Shown here: positions 23,991-32,564 of the stretch, in pieces | Position numbering within the stretch: the first letter of the stretch is position 1 | Layout of the letters: each line of letters opens with the position of its first letter | Assembly (NCBI GenBank): GCA_017398105.1 | Contig: JAFQHF010000008.1 | Coordinates: 1 to 63,602, forward strand | DNA: 63,602 nucleotides | Direction: 5' to 3' | Source: Oscillospiraceae bacterium | GTDB taxonomy: Bacteria > Bacillota_A > Clostridia > Oscillospirales > Oscillospiraceae | Position numbers and translations under genes: made by a program | Notes under the pieces: generated by a model | What the model was told of the DNA's origin: nothing | Databases searched by the model: none | What the model saw: only the letters and a program-made list of their open reading frames with translations

Positions 23991-25715
23991 ATGGAAAGCT
24001 ATTTCGCAGAGCTGGCGGTGGATACAGCGGCGGTTGCCTCGGAGTATATTGATTTTCTGCGTCTGGCAATGCCGGTTCTGACATTGTTTCTTCTGCTGCG
24101 GTGCTGTCTTCCGCTGCTGACCTTCCGAAGAGAGCCGGAGATCTGGGCCTGGCTGAATATGGCAGATGGAACACAGATCCCCATTACCCACTGGGAAAAT
24201 GTGATTGGACGCAGCAAATCCAGCGATGTATGCATCCCCGTGTCCACAGTCTCCCGGAATCACGCGGTGCTGACCAGATACGATGACGGAAGCTGGACGC
24301 TTTCCGATGCCGGCTCCAAGGGTGGTACCTTTGTCAATGACCGGCAGGTGGAGATCTGCGCACTGACCCCCAGAGACCGCATCAACATCGGCGGCGTGGA
24401 GATGCAGCTGCAGCCAATTACGGTCCATCAGGAGATCCGGCAGGCACAGCTGCGAACCAAGGCTGCCAGCGGATGGGATTCGGTGACAAACCTGATGCTG
24501 CTGTCAATCCTGCAGCTTCTGATGCTGCTGGGCTTCCTGCTGAACGGACAGCAGTCCGACTTTATAAACATTATCCAGGGCTTTGGCGGAATTCTGCTGT
24601 GCCAGTGGCTGCTGTACATTTTCTACTGTATGATCCACAGAAAATCCTTTGAGGTGGAAACCATCGCCTTTTTCCTGTGCACCATGGGCATGGCAGCCAT
24701 TGCCACCGTGAAACCCCAGGAAGCCGTGAAGCAGCTGGTTGCCATGATCCTGGGCGTTCTGACCTTTCTGCTTCTTGGCTGGTCGCTGCGGGATCTGGAA
24801 CGGGCGAAGAAGGTGCGCTATCTGGCGGTGATTGCCGGTGTGGGCTTTCTGGTGATTACGCTTCTGTTCGGCACGGAGATTTACGGTGCCAAAAACTGGC
24901 TGATCCTGGGCGGTATGTCCCTGCAGCCCTCGGAGCTGAGCAAGGTCTGCTTTGTGTTCGCCGGTGCCTCCACACTGGACCGGATCATGACCAAGCGGAA
25001 TCTGATCCTGTTCATTGCTTATTCTGTGCTGATCTGCGGACTGCTGGCGCTGATGAATGACTTTGGTACGGCACTGATCTTCTTCTGTGCGTTCCTGGTG
25101 ATCGCTTACTTGCGCTCCGGCAGTATGGGCACCATTGCGCTGGCCATCACGGCACTGGGCTTTGCCGGTGTGATCGCGCTGAAGATCGCACCCCATGCCC
25201 TGCAGCGGTTTGCCACCTGGCGGCATGTGTGGGAAGATCCTCTGGTAGGCGGTTATCAGCAGACCAGAGCTCTGATGTGCATTGCGTCCGGCGGACTGTT
25301 TGGTCTGGGCCCGGAGGGAGGTCTGCTGCAGTATGTATTTGCGGCAGATTCGGATATTGTATTTGCCACGATCTCAGAGGAATGGGGTCTGCTGATGGCG
25401 ATGATGACGGTGATGTGCATCGTAGCCCTTGGCTTTTTCCCCATCCGGACAGCCAGAGTGGCCCGCAGCAGCTTCTATTCCATCGGCGGCTGCACGGCGG
25501 CAGCGGTACTGGTGATCCAGACAATTCTCAACTGTATGGGAACCGTGGATATCCTGCCCTTTACCGGTGTGACGTTCCCCTTCCTCAGCAACGGCGGTAC
25601 CAGCATGATCGGTGCCTGGGGGCTGCTGGCTTTTGTGAAGGCAGCGGATACCCGGCAGAATGCAAGCTTTGCTGTCCGTCTGAAAAAAGACAGGAAAGGG
25701 GGCGCAGCGGTTTGA
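23991..25715 (+). CDS. FHA domain fused to FtsW/RodA/SpoVE-type SEDS glycosyltransferase
   Basis: A 574-residue fusion. After one N-terminal membrane helix (about 25-43) comes a forkhead-associated domain (about 60-140) with the phosphothreonine-binding pattern IGRSKSSDV, VSRNHAVL and GTFVNDR. The rest (about 165-560) is a SEDS peptidoglycan glycosyltransferase with ten or so helices and the signature PFTGVTFPFLSNGGTSM near the C-terminus. SEDS proteins polymerise lipid II together with a class B PBP, here the next gene, whose TTG start overlaps the stop. The FHA part suggests control by Ser/Thr phosphorylation. Confidence 0.9.
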   Translation: MESYFAELAVDTAAVASEYIDFLRLAMPVLTLFLLLRCCLPLLTFRREPEIWAWLNMADGTQIPITHWENVIGRSKSSDVCIPVSTVSRNHAVLTRYDDGSWTLSDAGSKGGTFVNDRQVEICALTPRDRINIGGVEMQLQPITVHQEIRQAQLRTKAASGWDSVTNLMLLSILQLLMLLGFLLNGQQSDFINIIQGFGGILLCQWLLYIFYCMIHRKSFEVETIAFFLCTMGMAAIATVKPQEAVKQLVAMILGVLTFLLLGWSLRDLERAKKVRYLAVIAGVGFLVITLLFGTEIYGAKNWLILGGMSLQPSELSKVCFVFAGASTLDRIMTKRNLILFIAYSVLICGLLALMNDFGTALIFFCAFLVIAYLRSGSMGTIALAITALGFAGVIALKIAPHALQRFATWRHVWEDPLVGGYQQTRALMCIASGGLFGLGPEGGLLQYVFAADSDIVFATISEEWGLLMAMMTVMCIVALGFFPIRTARVARSSFYSIGGCTAAAVLVIQTILNCMGTVDILPFTGVTFPFLSNGGTSMIGAWGLLAFVKAADTRQNASFAVRLKKDRKGGAAV

Positions 25716-27085
25716 ACCGAGTTACCAAACGAACCTGGCTGATGAGCCTGTTTATGATCCTGCTGATGGCTGGCATGCTGCTGTTCCTGCTGGAATACGC
25801 AGCCGAATCCCATGAGTGGGTGGCATTCCCCGGATCACCCCACATTTACAACAACACCAATATCGGCTGCGGAACCATCACGGACCGCTCCGGGACGGTG
25901 CTGCTGGATATTACGGAGAGCCGCTCCTATGCATCAGACGAAGCCACCCGAAAATCGACGCTGCACTGGCTGGGTGACCGGAAGGGCTTCATCAATGCGG
26001 CGGCGGTTTCAACCTATGCCGGAGAAATGGCCGGTTTTGACAAGATCAACGGTGTCTATGCCTCCTCGGGGCAGGGGGGGCAGGCAACGCTGACCCTGTC
26101 TGCCTGGGCGCAGAATACTGCCCTGGAGGCCATGAACGGAAGAAAGGGCACGGTAGCGGTCTATAACTATAAAACCGGAGAGATTCTCTGCGCCGTCACG
26201 ACACCTACCTACGACCCGGATCATGTGCCGGATATCAACGCAGATACCACCGGTGTTTACAGCGGCGTATACCTGAACCGGTTTGTGCAGTCTGCCTATG
26301 TTCCCGGATCTATTTTTAAGATCGTGACCCTTGCGGCTGCCATGGACTGCGTACCCGGGATTGAAGAGAAGACCTTCCGGTGCTACGGTGAAATCAAGTA
26401 TGGAACCCAGGATGTTTCCTGCGAAAAGGCCCACGGAAGCCAGTCTCTTCAGGGCGCGTTTGCAAATTCCTGCAACTGTGCTTTTGCGGAAATCGCGGAG
26501 CTGGTGGGAAAAGACAATATGGTCCGGTATGTCAAGAAATTCGAAGTGACCAAGCAGCTCTCCTTTGACGGCATCACCACCGCAAAGGGAAAGTATGACA
26601 TTACAGACACGGCACCGGTAAGCTTTGCCTGGAGCTGCATCGGTCAGCATACAGACCTGGTAAATCCTGCCCGGTTTATGACCTTTATGGGCGCGATTGC
26701 CGGCGGCGGCATCGCTGCGGAGCCCTATATCATGGAGCGGGTGGAAAACGGCGGAGAAGTAACCTACGAAGCCGGAACGAAAAAGACCGGCAGACTCATG
26801 GATGCGCAGATCGCGCAGACTGTGAAGGACTATATGCGCAACAACGTGGAGACGGTTTACGGTGACTGGAATTTCCCGGGCCTGACGGTCTGCGCCAAAT
26901 CCGGCACCAGCCAGCTGGGCGGGGAACAAAATCCCAATGCTATGTTTGCCGGATTTGTGGACAGTGACGAATATCCTCTGGCATTTATGGTGGTGGTGGA
27001 AAACGGCGGTTACGGAAGCCATACCTGTGTGCCCATTGTGAGCAAGGTTTTGGGGGTCTGCAAGGCGGTTCTGGATGGGAAATGA
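25712..27085 (+). CDS. Class B-type penicillin-binding protein (transpeptidase)
   Basis: A 457-residue transpeptidase anchored by one N-terminal helix (about 10-28). It has the three catalytic motifs: SIFK (in YVPGSIFKIV), SCN (NSCNCAF) and KSGT (CAKSGTSQLGG). The pedestal domain is short compared with FtsI or SpoVD. I read a TTG start at 25712, overlapping the stop of the SEDS gene as TTGA, with AAAGGGGG upstream; an ATG at 25742 is possible but would cut the anchor. It should cross-link the glycan made by the SEDS partner. It could serve elongation, division or spore cortex; the gene order does not settle which. Confidence 0.88.
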   Translation: MNRVTKRTWLMSLFMILLMAGMLLFLLEYAAESHEWVAFPGSPHIYNNTNIGCGTITDRSGTVLLDITESRSYASDEATRKSTLHWLGDRKGFINAAAVSTYAGEMAGFDKINGVYASSGQGGQATLTLSAWAQNTALEAMNGRKGTVAVYNYKTGEILCAVTTPTYDPDHVPDINADTTGVYSGVYLNRFVQSAYVPGSIFKIVTLAAAMDCVPGIEEKTFRCYGEIKYGTQDVSCEKAHGSQSLQGAFANSCNCAFAEIAELVGKDNMVRYVKKFEVTKQLSFDGITTAKGKYDITDTAPVSFAWSCIGQHTDLVNPARFMTFMGAIAGGGIAAEPYIMERVENGGEVTYEAGTKKTGRLMDAQIAQTVKDYMRNNVETVYGDWNFPGLTVCAKSGTSQLGGEQNPNAMFAGFVDSDEYPLAFMVVVENGGYGSHTCVPIVSKVLGVCKAVLDGK

Positions 27086-27135
27086 GTTTTCCAGTGTGCT
27101 TTTGTATACATTTGTGCATTGTAGACAAAAAAAGG

Positions 27136-27167
27136 AAAAACACCACGGAGGAATCTGTGGTGTTTTT
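27136..27167 (+). terminator. Terminator of the SEDS-PBP operon
   Basis: AAAAACACCAC pairs with GTGGTGTTTTT around a 10-base loop. The stem resembles the lysozyme terminator at 11737-11768. Confidence 0.88.
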
Positions 27168-27171
27168 CTCG

Positions 27172-27200
27172 TTGACAAATGTCCTTCTCTGAGATACAAT
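27172..27200 (+). promoter_or_regulatory. sigma-A promoter of the liv operon
   Basis: TTGACA (27172-27177) and TACAAT (27195-27200) with a 17-base spacer. It drives the leader peptide and, past the attenuator, livJHMGF. Confidence 0.88.
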
Positions 27201-27234
27201 ACACCTACATTCAAAACAAAGGAGGAGCTAAGAA

Positions 27235-27387
27235 ATGGCTGCAAAGATCGCTTTCTGCAATACCATGAACCGCTGTGCCGCAGCGGCTTGTTCCTCTGAA
27301 CGAATTCGTCCCCTGGTAGACGCTGCCGTAGTATTGGTAGTGTCCATTTGTGTTGCCTGCCTGCGAATTATCCTGCAAACGGCGTGA
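27235..27387 (+). CDS. Leader peptide of the branched-chain amino acid transporter operon
   Basis: A 50-codon frame with AAAGGAGG at ideal spacing from its ATG. The second half, VDAAVVLVVSICVACLRIIL, is packed with Val, Leu and Ile codons, including several (GTA, TTG) that neighbouring genes use little. It lies between the operon promoter and a strong terminator (27411-27442) upstream of the BCAA transporter. This is the layout of an amino-acid attenuator: ribosomes stalling at these codons when Val/Leu/Ile-tRNA is scarce would free the overlapping antiterminator. It also has four Cys, so a separate function cannot be excluded. Confidence 0.75.
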   Translation: MAAKIAFCNTMNRCAAAACSSERIRPLVDAAVVLVVSICVACLRIILQTA

Positions 27388-27442
27388 CCGGGGATTTCTT
27401 CTGTATGGAGAAGCGGTTGCGCACGAGCGCAGCCGCTTTTTT
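27382..27442 (+). promoter_or_regulatory. Attenuator: antiterminator and terminator of the liv operon
   Basis: The terminator is GCGGTTGCGC (27413-27422) with GCGCAGCCGC (27427-27436), 10 base pairs with one G-U, then TTTTTT. The left arm can instead pair with GCGTGACCG (27382-27390): nine pairs, two of them G-U. That upstream segment contains the last sense codon and the stop codon of the leader peptide, so a ribosome finishing the peptide would cover it and favour termination. Confidence 0.72.
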
Positions 27443-27478
27443 ATAGTTTAGTCCATTTGAGAAAAGGAGAAATGAATT

Positions 27479-28663
27479 ATGAAAAAGTTTATCGCTCTGC
27501 TGCTGGCATGCCTGATGGTTATGGGTATGTTCGCAGGCTGCGGCGCTTCCGAGAAGCCCGCTGAGACCCAGGCCGCTGCTGAAGGCGCAGCTGCCGAAAC
27601 TGCCGGTGCAATTAAGCTGGGTATGTGCGGCCCCCTGACCGGCGGCGCTGCTGTGTACGGCACTGCTGTCCAGGCCGGTATGGAAATTGCTGTTGAAGAG
27701 ATCAACGCCAAGGGCGGCCTGCAGTTTGTTCTGAACAGCCAGGACGACGAGCACGACACCGAGAAGGCTGCCAATGCCTACAATGCCCTGAAGGACTGGG
27801 GCATGCAGATCATGGCCGGCCCTGTCACCACCGCTCCTTCCAATGTTGTTGCTGCTGAGTGCGCCAACGACGAGATCTTCATGCTGACTCCCTCCGCATC
27901 CGGTGTTTCTGTCATCGAGTACGGCGACAACATCTTCCAGATCTGCTTCACCGACCCCAACCAGGGTGTTGCATCCGCTGACTACATGGCTCAGAACAAC
28001 CTGGGCACCACCATTGGTGTTATCTACGACTCCTCCGATGTTTACTCCGCAGGTATCTATGAGAAGTTCGCTGCACAGGCTGAGGTCAACGGCCTGAACG
28101 TTGCCTGCGTCGAAGCTTTCACTGCTGACAACAAGGCTGACCTGACCACTCAGGTGACCAAGTGCAAGGATGCCGGCTGTGATGTGGTCTTCCTGCCCTT
28201 CTATGCTACCGAGGCTGCACAGGTTCTGACCTATGCTGATACCATCGACTACAGCCCCATCTTCTTCGGCTGCGACGGTCTGGACGGCGTTCTGACCGTG
28301 GAAGGCTTTGATCCCGCTCTGGCCGAGGGCGTTATGCTGCTGACTCCCTTCTCCGCTGATGCTGCCGACGAGGCTACCCAGTCCTTCGTTGCCAAGTATC
28401 AGGAGAAGACCGGTATCGTTCCCAACCAGTTCGCTGCTGACGCTTACGACGTTATCTACGCCATTGCTCAGGCCTGCGAAAAGGGCGGCGTTACCGCTGA
28501 TATGAGCGCTTCCGAGATCAATGCGATCCTGGTTGAGCAGTTCACCTCCATGACCTTCGACGGTCTGACCGGCGCCGGCATGACCTGGGAAGCAACCGGC
28601 GAAGTCTCCAAGGCTCCCATGGCTGTCGTCATCGAGAACGGTGTTTACGTCAGCGCAGAGTAA
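27479..28663 (+). CDS. livJ: Branched-chain amino acid ABC transporter substrate-binding lipoprotein
   Basis: A 394-residue periplasmic-binding-type protein anchored as a lipoprotein (MKKFIALLLACLMVMGMFAG then C, lipobox FAGC). The mature protein begins with an Ala/Glu-rich spacer and then GAIKLGMCGPLTGGAAVYGT, the N-terminal strand of the Leu/Ile/Val-binding family. It captures Val, Leu and Ile (substrate inferred) for LivHMGF. Codon use is strongly biased, as expected for an abundant binding protein. AAAGGAG precedes the ATG. It is the first structural gene behind the attenuator. Confidence 0.92.
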   Translation: MKKFIALLLACLMVMGMFAGCGASEKPAETQAAAEGAAAETAGAIKLGMCGPLTGGAAVYGTAVQAGMEIAVEEINAKGGLQFVLNSQDDEHDTEKAANAYNALKDWGMQIMAGPVTTAPSNVVAAECANDEIFMLTPSASGVSVIEYGDNIFQICFTDPNQGVASADYMAQNNLGTTIGVIYDSSDVYSAGIYEKFAAQAEVNGLNVACVEAFTADNKADLTTQVTKCKDAGCDVVFLPFYATEAAQVLTYADTIDYSPIFFGCDGLDGVLTVEGFDPALAEGVMLLTPFSADAADEATQSFVAKYQEKTGIVPNQFAADAYDVIYAIAQACEKGGVTADMSASEINAILVEQFTSMTFDGLTGAGMTWEATGEVSKAPMAVVIENGVYVSAE

Positions 28664-28698
28664 TCTGAAAGTCCATATTTGAGTGAATTACGGCGGCT

Positions 28699-28790
28699 GG
28701 ACAGGGGAAACCCCTGTCCGGCTTCCGTGCCATAATATACGCGACAGTCCATGAGAGGGACTTTGACGGAAGTCCTTGTCATAGACTGTC
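28699..28790 (+). other. Intercistronic double hairpin between livJ and livH
   Basis: Two strong stems: GGACAGGGG/CCCCTGTCC (28699-28719, loop AAA, no T-run), and a nested structure with outer GACAGTC(C)ATGA/TCAT(A)GACTGTC (28743-28790) and inner GGACTT/AAGTCC. They probably protect the 3' end of the abundant livJ message or give differential expression. Not a terminator by sequence. Confidence 0.55.
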
Positions 28791-28809
28791 GGAAAGAGAG
28801 GGAAAAGCT

Positions 28810-29691
28810 GTGAGTTTTCTGCAGTATTTAATCAACGGTGTCAGCATTGGCGCAGTATATGCCATTATCGCCCTGGGTTATACCATGGTTTACGGCATTG
28901 CCAAGATGCTGAACTTTGCCCACGGTGACGTTATCATGGTGGGCGCGTACATGTCCTACAGCGTTACCAGCTACTTGGGTCTTCCCACCGGCGTGGGTAT
29001 TCTGGTGGCTGTGGTGGTCTGCACGCTGCTGGGCGTCCTGATCGAGGGCCTGGCCTACAAGCCCCTGCGTGGTGTTCCCAGCCTGGCGGTTCTGATCACG
29101 GCCATCGGTGTCAGCTATTTCCTGCAGAATGCAGCGCAGCTGGTCTGGGGCAGTGCGCCCAAGAATTTCAAGAGCATCGTTACCATGGCTCCCATCGTTC
29201 TGTTTGACGGACAGCTGACCATCACCGGTGAGGTGATCTATACCATCGTTGCTTCCGTGCTGATCATGGTGGCACTGACCCTGTTCATCAACAAGAGCCG
29301 TATGGGTAAGGCTATGCGTGCGGTTTCCGAAGACCGGGATGCGGCGCAGCTCATGGGCATCAACGTGAATCAGACCATTTCCACGACCTTTGCCATCGGC
29401 TCTGCACTGGCAGCGGTTGCCGGTGTTCTGCTGTGTTCCACGGTTCCCACACTGATGCCTACCACCGGTTCCATGCCCGGTATCCGTGCCTTTACGGCAG
29501 CTGTTTTTGGCGGCATCGGCTCCATTCCCGGCGCTATGCTGGGCGGCATTCTGCTGGGTGTGATCGAGACCTTCTCCAAGGCATATCTGTCTACCCAGTT
29601 CTCTGATGCCATTGTGTTCCTGGTCTTGATCGTGATCCTGCTGGTGAAGCCTGCCGGCCTGCTGGGCAAGCAGATCCAGGAGAAGGTGTGA
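28810..29691 (+). CDS. livH: Branched-chain amino acid ABC transporter permease LivH
   Basis: A 293-residue inner-membrane permease with about eight helices. MVYGIAKMLNFAHGD near the N-terminus and AFTAAVFGGIGSIPGAMLGG near the C-terminus are family signatures, the latter close to the cytoplasmic coupling region. It pairs with LivM. The start is a GTG at 28810 with AGAGGGAAAA upstream. The gap to livM is 10 bases. Confidence 0.94.
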   Translation: MSFLQYLINGVSIGAVYAIIALGYTMVYGIAKMLNFAHGDVIMVGAYMSYSVTSYLGLPTGVGILVAVVVCTLLGVLIEGLAYKPLRGVPSLAVLITAIGVSYFLQNAAQLVWGSAPKNFKSIVTMAPIVLFDGQLTITGEVIYTIVASVLIMVALTLFINKSRMGKAMRAVSEDRDAAQLMGINVNQTISTTFAIGSALAAVAGVLLCSTVPTLMPTTGSMPGIRAFTAAVFGGIGSIPGAMLGGILLGVIETFSKAYLSTQFSDAIVFLVLIVILLVKPAGLLGKQIQEKV

Positions 29692-29701
29692 GGTGACGGA
29701 T

Positions 29702-30772
29702 ATGAAGAATATGCTGAAAAACAAAACAACCCGCACCGATCTGATGACCTACGGTCTGGTGATCGTGGCCTTCCTGGTGATGCAGGTGATGTATTCCGCG
29801 GGTATGCTGGGCAGCTCCGTCAAGGGCTTCCTGATCCCCATCTGTGTATACATCTCCCTGGCAGTATCCCTGAACCTGCTGGTTGGCATCTGCGGCGAGC
29901 TGAGCCTTGGTCATGCCGGCTTTATGGGCATTGGTGCTTTTACCGGTATCGTAGTGGCAGCTGTCCTGAAGGACGTGATCGCCAGCGATGTGGTTCGTCT
30001 GCTGCTGGCTATGGTCGGCGGCGGCATCATCGCCGGTATTGCCAGTGTGATCATCGGCATTCCTGTTCTGCGTCTGCGGGGCGACTATCTGGCCATCGTG
30101 ACCCTGGCCTTCGGCGAAATTCTGAAGAATATCATCGGCAATCTGTACATCGGCAAGGATGTGAACGGCATCCACTTTGCATTCAATTCCACCAGCCTGA
30201 TTCTGGGCGAGGGCGGAAAGAAGATCCTCTCCGGTCCTATGGGCGCCACCGGTGTGCAGAAGATCGCATCCTTCCCCATGGGCTTTGTGCTGGTGATGGT
30301 TACCCTGTTCGTGGTGCTGAATCTGGTCAATTCCAAGGAAGGCCGCGCTATTAAGGCTGTCCGTGACAATCGTATTGCCGCAGAGTCTGTGGGCATCAAC
30401 GTGACCGGATTCCGTCTGAAGGCCTTTGTGGTTTCTGCGTTCCTGGCCGGTATGGCTGGCGCTCTGTACGGCCTGAATTATTCTTCCCTGACTGCCTCCA
30501 AGTTCAACTTCAACACCTCTATCAATATTCTGGTGTTCGTTGTTCTGGGCGGCATGGGCAATATCATGGGCAGCGTTATTTCCGCAGCAGTGCTGTATGT
30601 GCTGCCGGAGGCTATGCGCAGCCTGGAGGATTACCGCATGATCCTGTATGCCATCGTTCTGATCCTGGTCATGCTGTTTACCTGGTCTCCCAAGTTTAAG
30701 GAATTCGTGTCCGTTGCCAAGGCAAAAGTGATTGGTCTTGTAAAGAAAGAGGAGGTGGGCACCAATGAATGA
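29702..30772 (+). CDS. livM: Branched-chain amino acid ABC transporter permease LivM
   Basis: A 356-residue permease, the partner of LivH. NLLVGICGELSLGHAGFMGI and LRLRGDYLAIVTLAFGEIL are typical LivM motifs, as is VLGGMGNIMGSVISA near the C-terminus. The ATG at 29702 has GAGGTGA upstream. Its end overlaps the livG start by 8 bases (ATGAATGA), which indicates translational coupling. Confidence 0.94.
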   Translation: MKNMLKNKTTRTDLMTYGLVIVAFLVMQVMYSAGMLGSSVKGFLIPICVYISLAVSLNLLVGICGELSLGHAGFMGIGAFTGIVVAAVLKDVIASDVVRLLLAMVGGGIIAGIASVIIGIPVLRLRGDYLAIVTLAFGEILKNIIGNLYIGKDVNGIHFAFNSTSLILGEGGKKILSGPMGATGVQKIASFPMGFVLVMVTLFVVLNLVNSKEGRAIKAVRDNRIAAESVGINVTGFRLKAFVVSAFLAGMAGALYGLNYSSLTASKFNFNTSINILVFVVLGGMGNIMGSVISAAVLYVLPEAMRSLEDYRMILYAIVLILVMLFTWSPKFKEFVSVAKAKVIGLVKKEEVGTNE

Positions 30773-31610
30773 ATATTCCAGAAAAATGGTGAAGGTTCCC
30801 ACCATGAACCTGCTCCGCGAGGAGGACATTGACAAACTTCCCGTTCTGGACGTGCGGAACCTGGGCATCGACTTCGGCGGTCTGACTGCCGTTGACGGCT
30901 TCAATATCACCATCGGACCTACCGAGATCTCCGGCCTGATCGGCCCCAACGGTGCCGGTAAGACCACCATTTTCAATCTGCTGACCGGTGTGTACCAGCC
31001 TACCCGCGGCTCCGTTCTGATCAACGGCATCGATATCAAGGGTATGCCCATCCACAAGGTCAATAAGCTGGGCATTGCCCGTACATTCCAGAATATCCGC
31101 CTGTTTACCGATATGACTGCCCTGGACAATGTTAAGGTGGGTATGCACAACGGCATCAAATGCTCCTTTGTGGAGAGCCTGCTGCATCTGCCCTCCTACA
31201 AGCGCGCAGAGCGGAAGGCAGACGAGAAGGCAATGGAGCTGCTTGATTTTATGGGTCTGGCAGAATTTGCCCATGTGAAGGCAGGCAGCCTGCCCTATGG
31301 TGTTCAGCGCCGTCTGGAGATCGTTCGTGCACTGGCTACCAATCCTTCCATCATCCTGCTGGACGAGCCTGCTGCCGGTATGAATCCCAGTGAGACGGCT
31401 GAGCTGATGCATCAGATCCGCCGTATCCGCGACACCTTCCACATCGCAATCTTCCTGATCGAGCATGACATGAATCTGGTCATGAATGTCTGCGAGGCTA
31501 TCGCAGTCGTGAACTATGGCCGTATTATTGCAAAGGGCACACCGGAAGAGGTTCGTGCCAATCCCGCCGTTATTGAAGCTTACCTTGGCAAAGAGGAGGT
31601 TGACGCCTGA
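30765..31610 (+). CDS. livG: Branched-chain amino acid ABC transporter ATP-binding protein LivG
   Basis: A 281-residue ABC ATPase. Walker A is GPNGAGKTT, the signature region reads SLPYGVQRRLEI (a common LivG variant of LSGGQ), and Walker B is IILLDEPAAGMNP. The first 25 residues (to about DKLPVLDV) are an extra N-terminal extension before the ABC fold. It energises BCAA import with LivF. It overlaps livM by 8 bases; the livF ATG shares its last base. Confidence 0.94.
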   Translation: MNEYSRKMVKVPTMNLLREEDIDKLPVLDVRNLGIDFGGLTAVDGFNITIGPTEISGLIGPNGAGKTTIFNLLTGVYQPTRGSVLINGIDIKGMPIHKVNKLGIARTFQNIRLFTDMTALDNVKVGMHNGIKCSFVESLLHLPSYKRAERKADEKAMELLDFMGLAEFAHVKAGSLPYGVQRRLEIVRALATNPSIILLDEPAAGMNPSETAELMHQIRRIRDTFHIAIFLIEHDMNLVMNVCEAIAVVNYGRIIAKGTPEEVRANPAVIEAYLGKEEVDA

Positions 31611-32308
31611 TGCTGAAGATTGAAGATATGCACGTGTATTACGGCGCCATCCATGCCATCAAGGGTATCTCCTTCGAGGTTGGTGAGGGCGAGATCGTGG
31701 CGCTGATCGGTGCCAATGGTGCCGGTAAGTCCACCATTCTGAAGACGGTCTCCGGCCTGATGCACCCCAGAAGCGGCTCCATCAGCTTCTGCGGCCAGGA
31801 TATTGCCCACACCGATGCTTACAAGCTGCTGCGTACCGGCCTTGCACATGTTCCCGAGGGACGCCGTATTTTCCTGCAGATGACGGTTCAGGAGAACCTG
31901 GAGATGGGCGCTTACATCAATAAGGAAGTTTCTCAGAAGGATCTGGAGATGGTCTTCAACTATTTCCCCCGTCTGAAGGAGCGCCGCAAGCAGATCGCCG
32001 GCACCCTGTCCGGCGGCGAGCAGCAGATGCTGGCCATGTCCCGGGCACTGATGAGCCATCCCAAGCTGATGATGCTGGACGAACCCTCCATGGGTCTGGC
32101 TCCCATTCTGGTGGATCAGATTTTTGAGATCATCAAGGAGCTGCACAGAAATGGCACCACCATCCTTCTGGTGGAACAGAATGCCCGTAAAGCCCTGCAG
32201 ATCGCTGACCGGGCCTATGTTCTGGAAACCGGTAACATCACCCTCAGCGGTACCGGCGCAGAACTGGCAAGCTCTGATGCTGTTAAGAAGGCGTATCTGG
32301 GCGGCTGA
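31610..32308 (+). CDS. livF: Branched-chain amino acid ABC transporter ATP-binding protein LivF
   Basis: A 232-residue ABC ATPase with Walker A GANGAGKST, signature LSGGEQQMLAMSRAL and Walker B LMMLDEPSMGLAP. The sequence HVPEGRRIFLQMTVQENLEMG is characteristic of LivF. Its start overlaps the livG stop by one base. The operon ends at the terminator at 32319-32349. Confidence 0.95.
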   Translation: MLKIEDMHVYYGAIHAIKGISFEVGEGEIVALIGANGAGKSTILKTVSGLMHPRSGSISFCGQDIAHTDAYKLLRTGLAHVPEGRRIFLQMTVQENLEMGAYINKEVSQKDLEMVFNYFPRLKERRKQIAGTLSGGEQQMLAMSRALMSHPKLMMLDEPSMGLAPILVDQIFEIIKELHRNGTTILLVEQNARKALQIADRAYVLETGNITLSGTGAELASSDAVKKAYLGG

Positions 32309-32318
32309 TAATATACTG

Positions 32319-32349
32319 AAAAAGAGATGTCTTCGGACATCTCTTTTTT
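32319..32349 (+). terminator. Terminator of the liv operon
   Basis: AAAGAGATGTC, TTCG tetraloop, GACATCTCTTTTTT: a perfect stem and T-run. Confidence 0.95.
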
Positions 32350-32412
32350 GCTTGCGGGGATTTGATAAATATTTGGCTTTGCGCGCATAGAATTCACGGG
32401 GAGGTGTTTTCT

Positions 32413-32562
32413 GTGTGTCGGAAGCATCATATGCAGGGCTGGTGCCTTGTCTGTACCGGGCTTGGACTGATATTGGGACATTGCCTGGAAAGCTGGCTGC
32501 TTTGCTGCGGCGGAGGGATCGGACTGATTTTTCTGGGGCTGTGTGTGATCCATCGAAAATAG
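32413..32562 (+). CDS. Small cysteine-rich membrane peptide, 49 aa
   Basis: A 49-codon frame from a GTG at 32413 with GGGGAGGTG 7 bases upstream. The peptide (MCRKHHMQGWCLVCTGLGLI, then a Gly/Leu-rich stretch with CC and C, ending HRK) is hydrophobic, has six or so cysteines and basic ends, and probably spans the membrane. I know of no named family. Translation is inferred from the ribosome binding site and composition. Confidence 0.45.
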   Translation: MCRKHHMQGWCLVCTGLGLILGHCLESWLLCCGGGIGLIFLGLCVIHRK

Positions 32563-32564
32563 CG

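Noticed and set aside
29591..31159. 522-codon frame antisense to livM/livG
   Set aside because: Sense genes have clear motifs and overlaps; the antisense frame crosses three of them and has no start signals.
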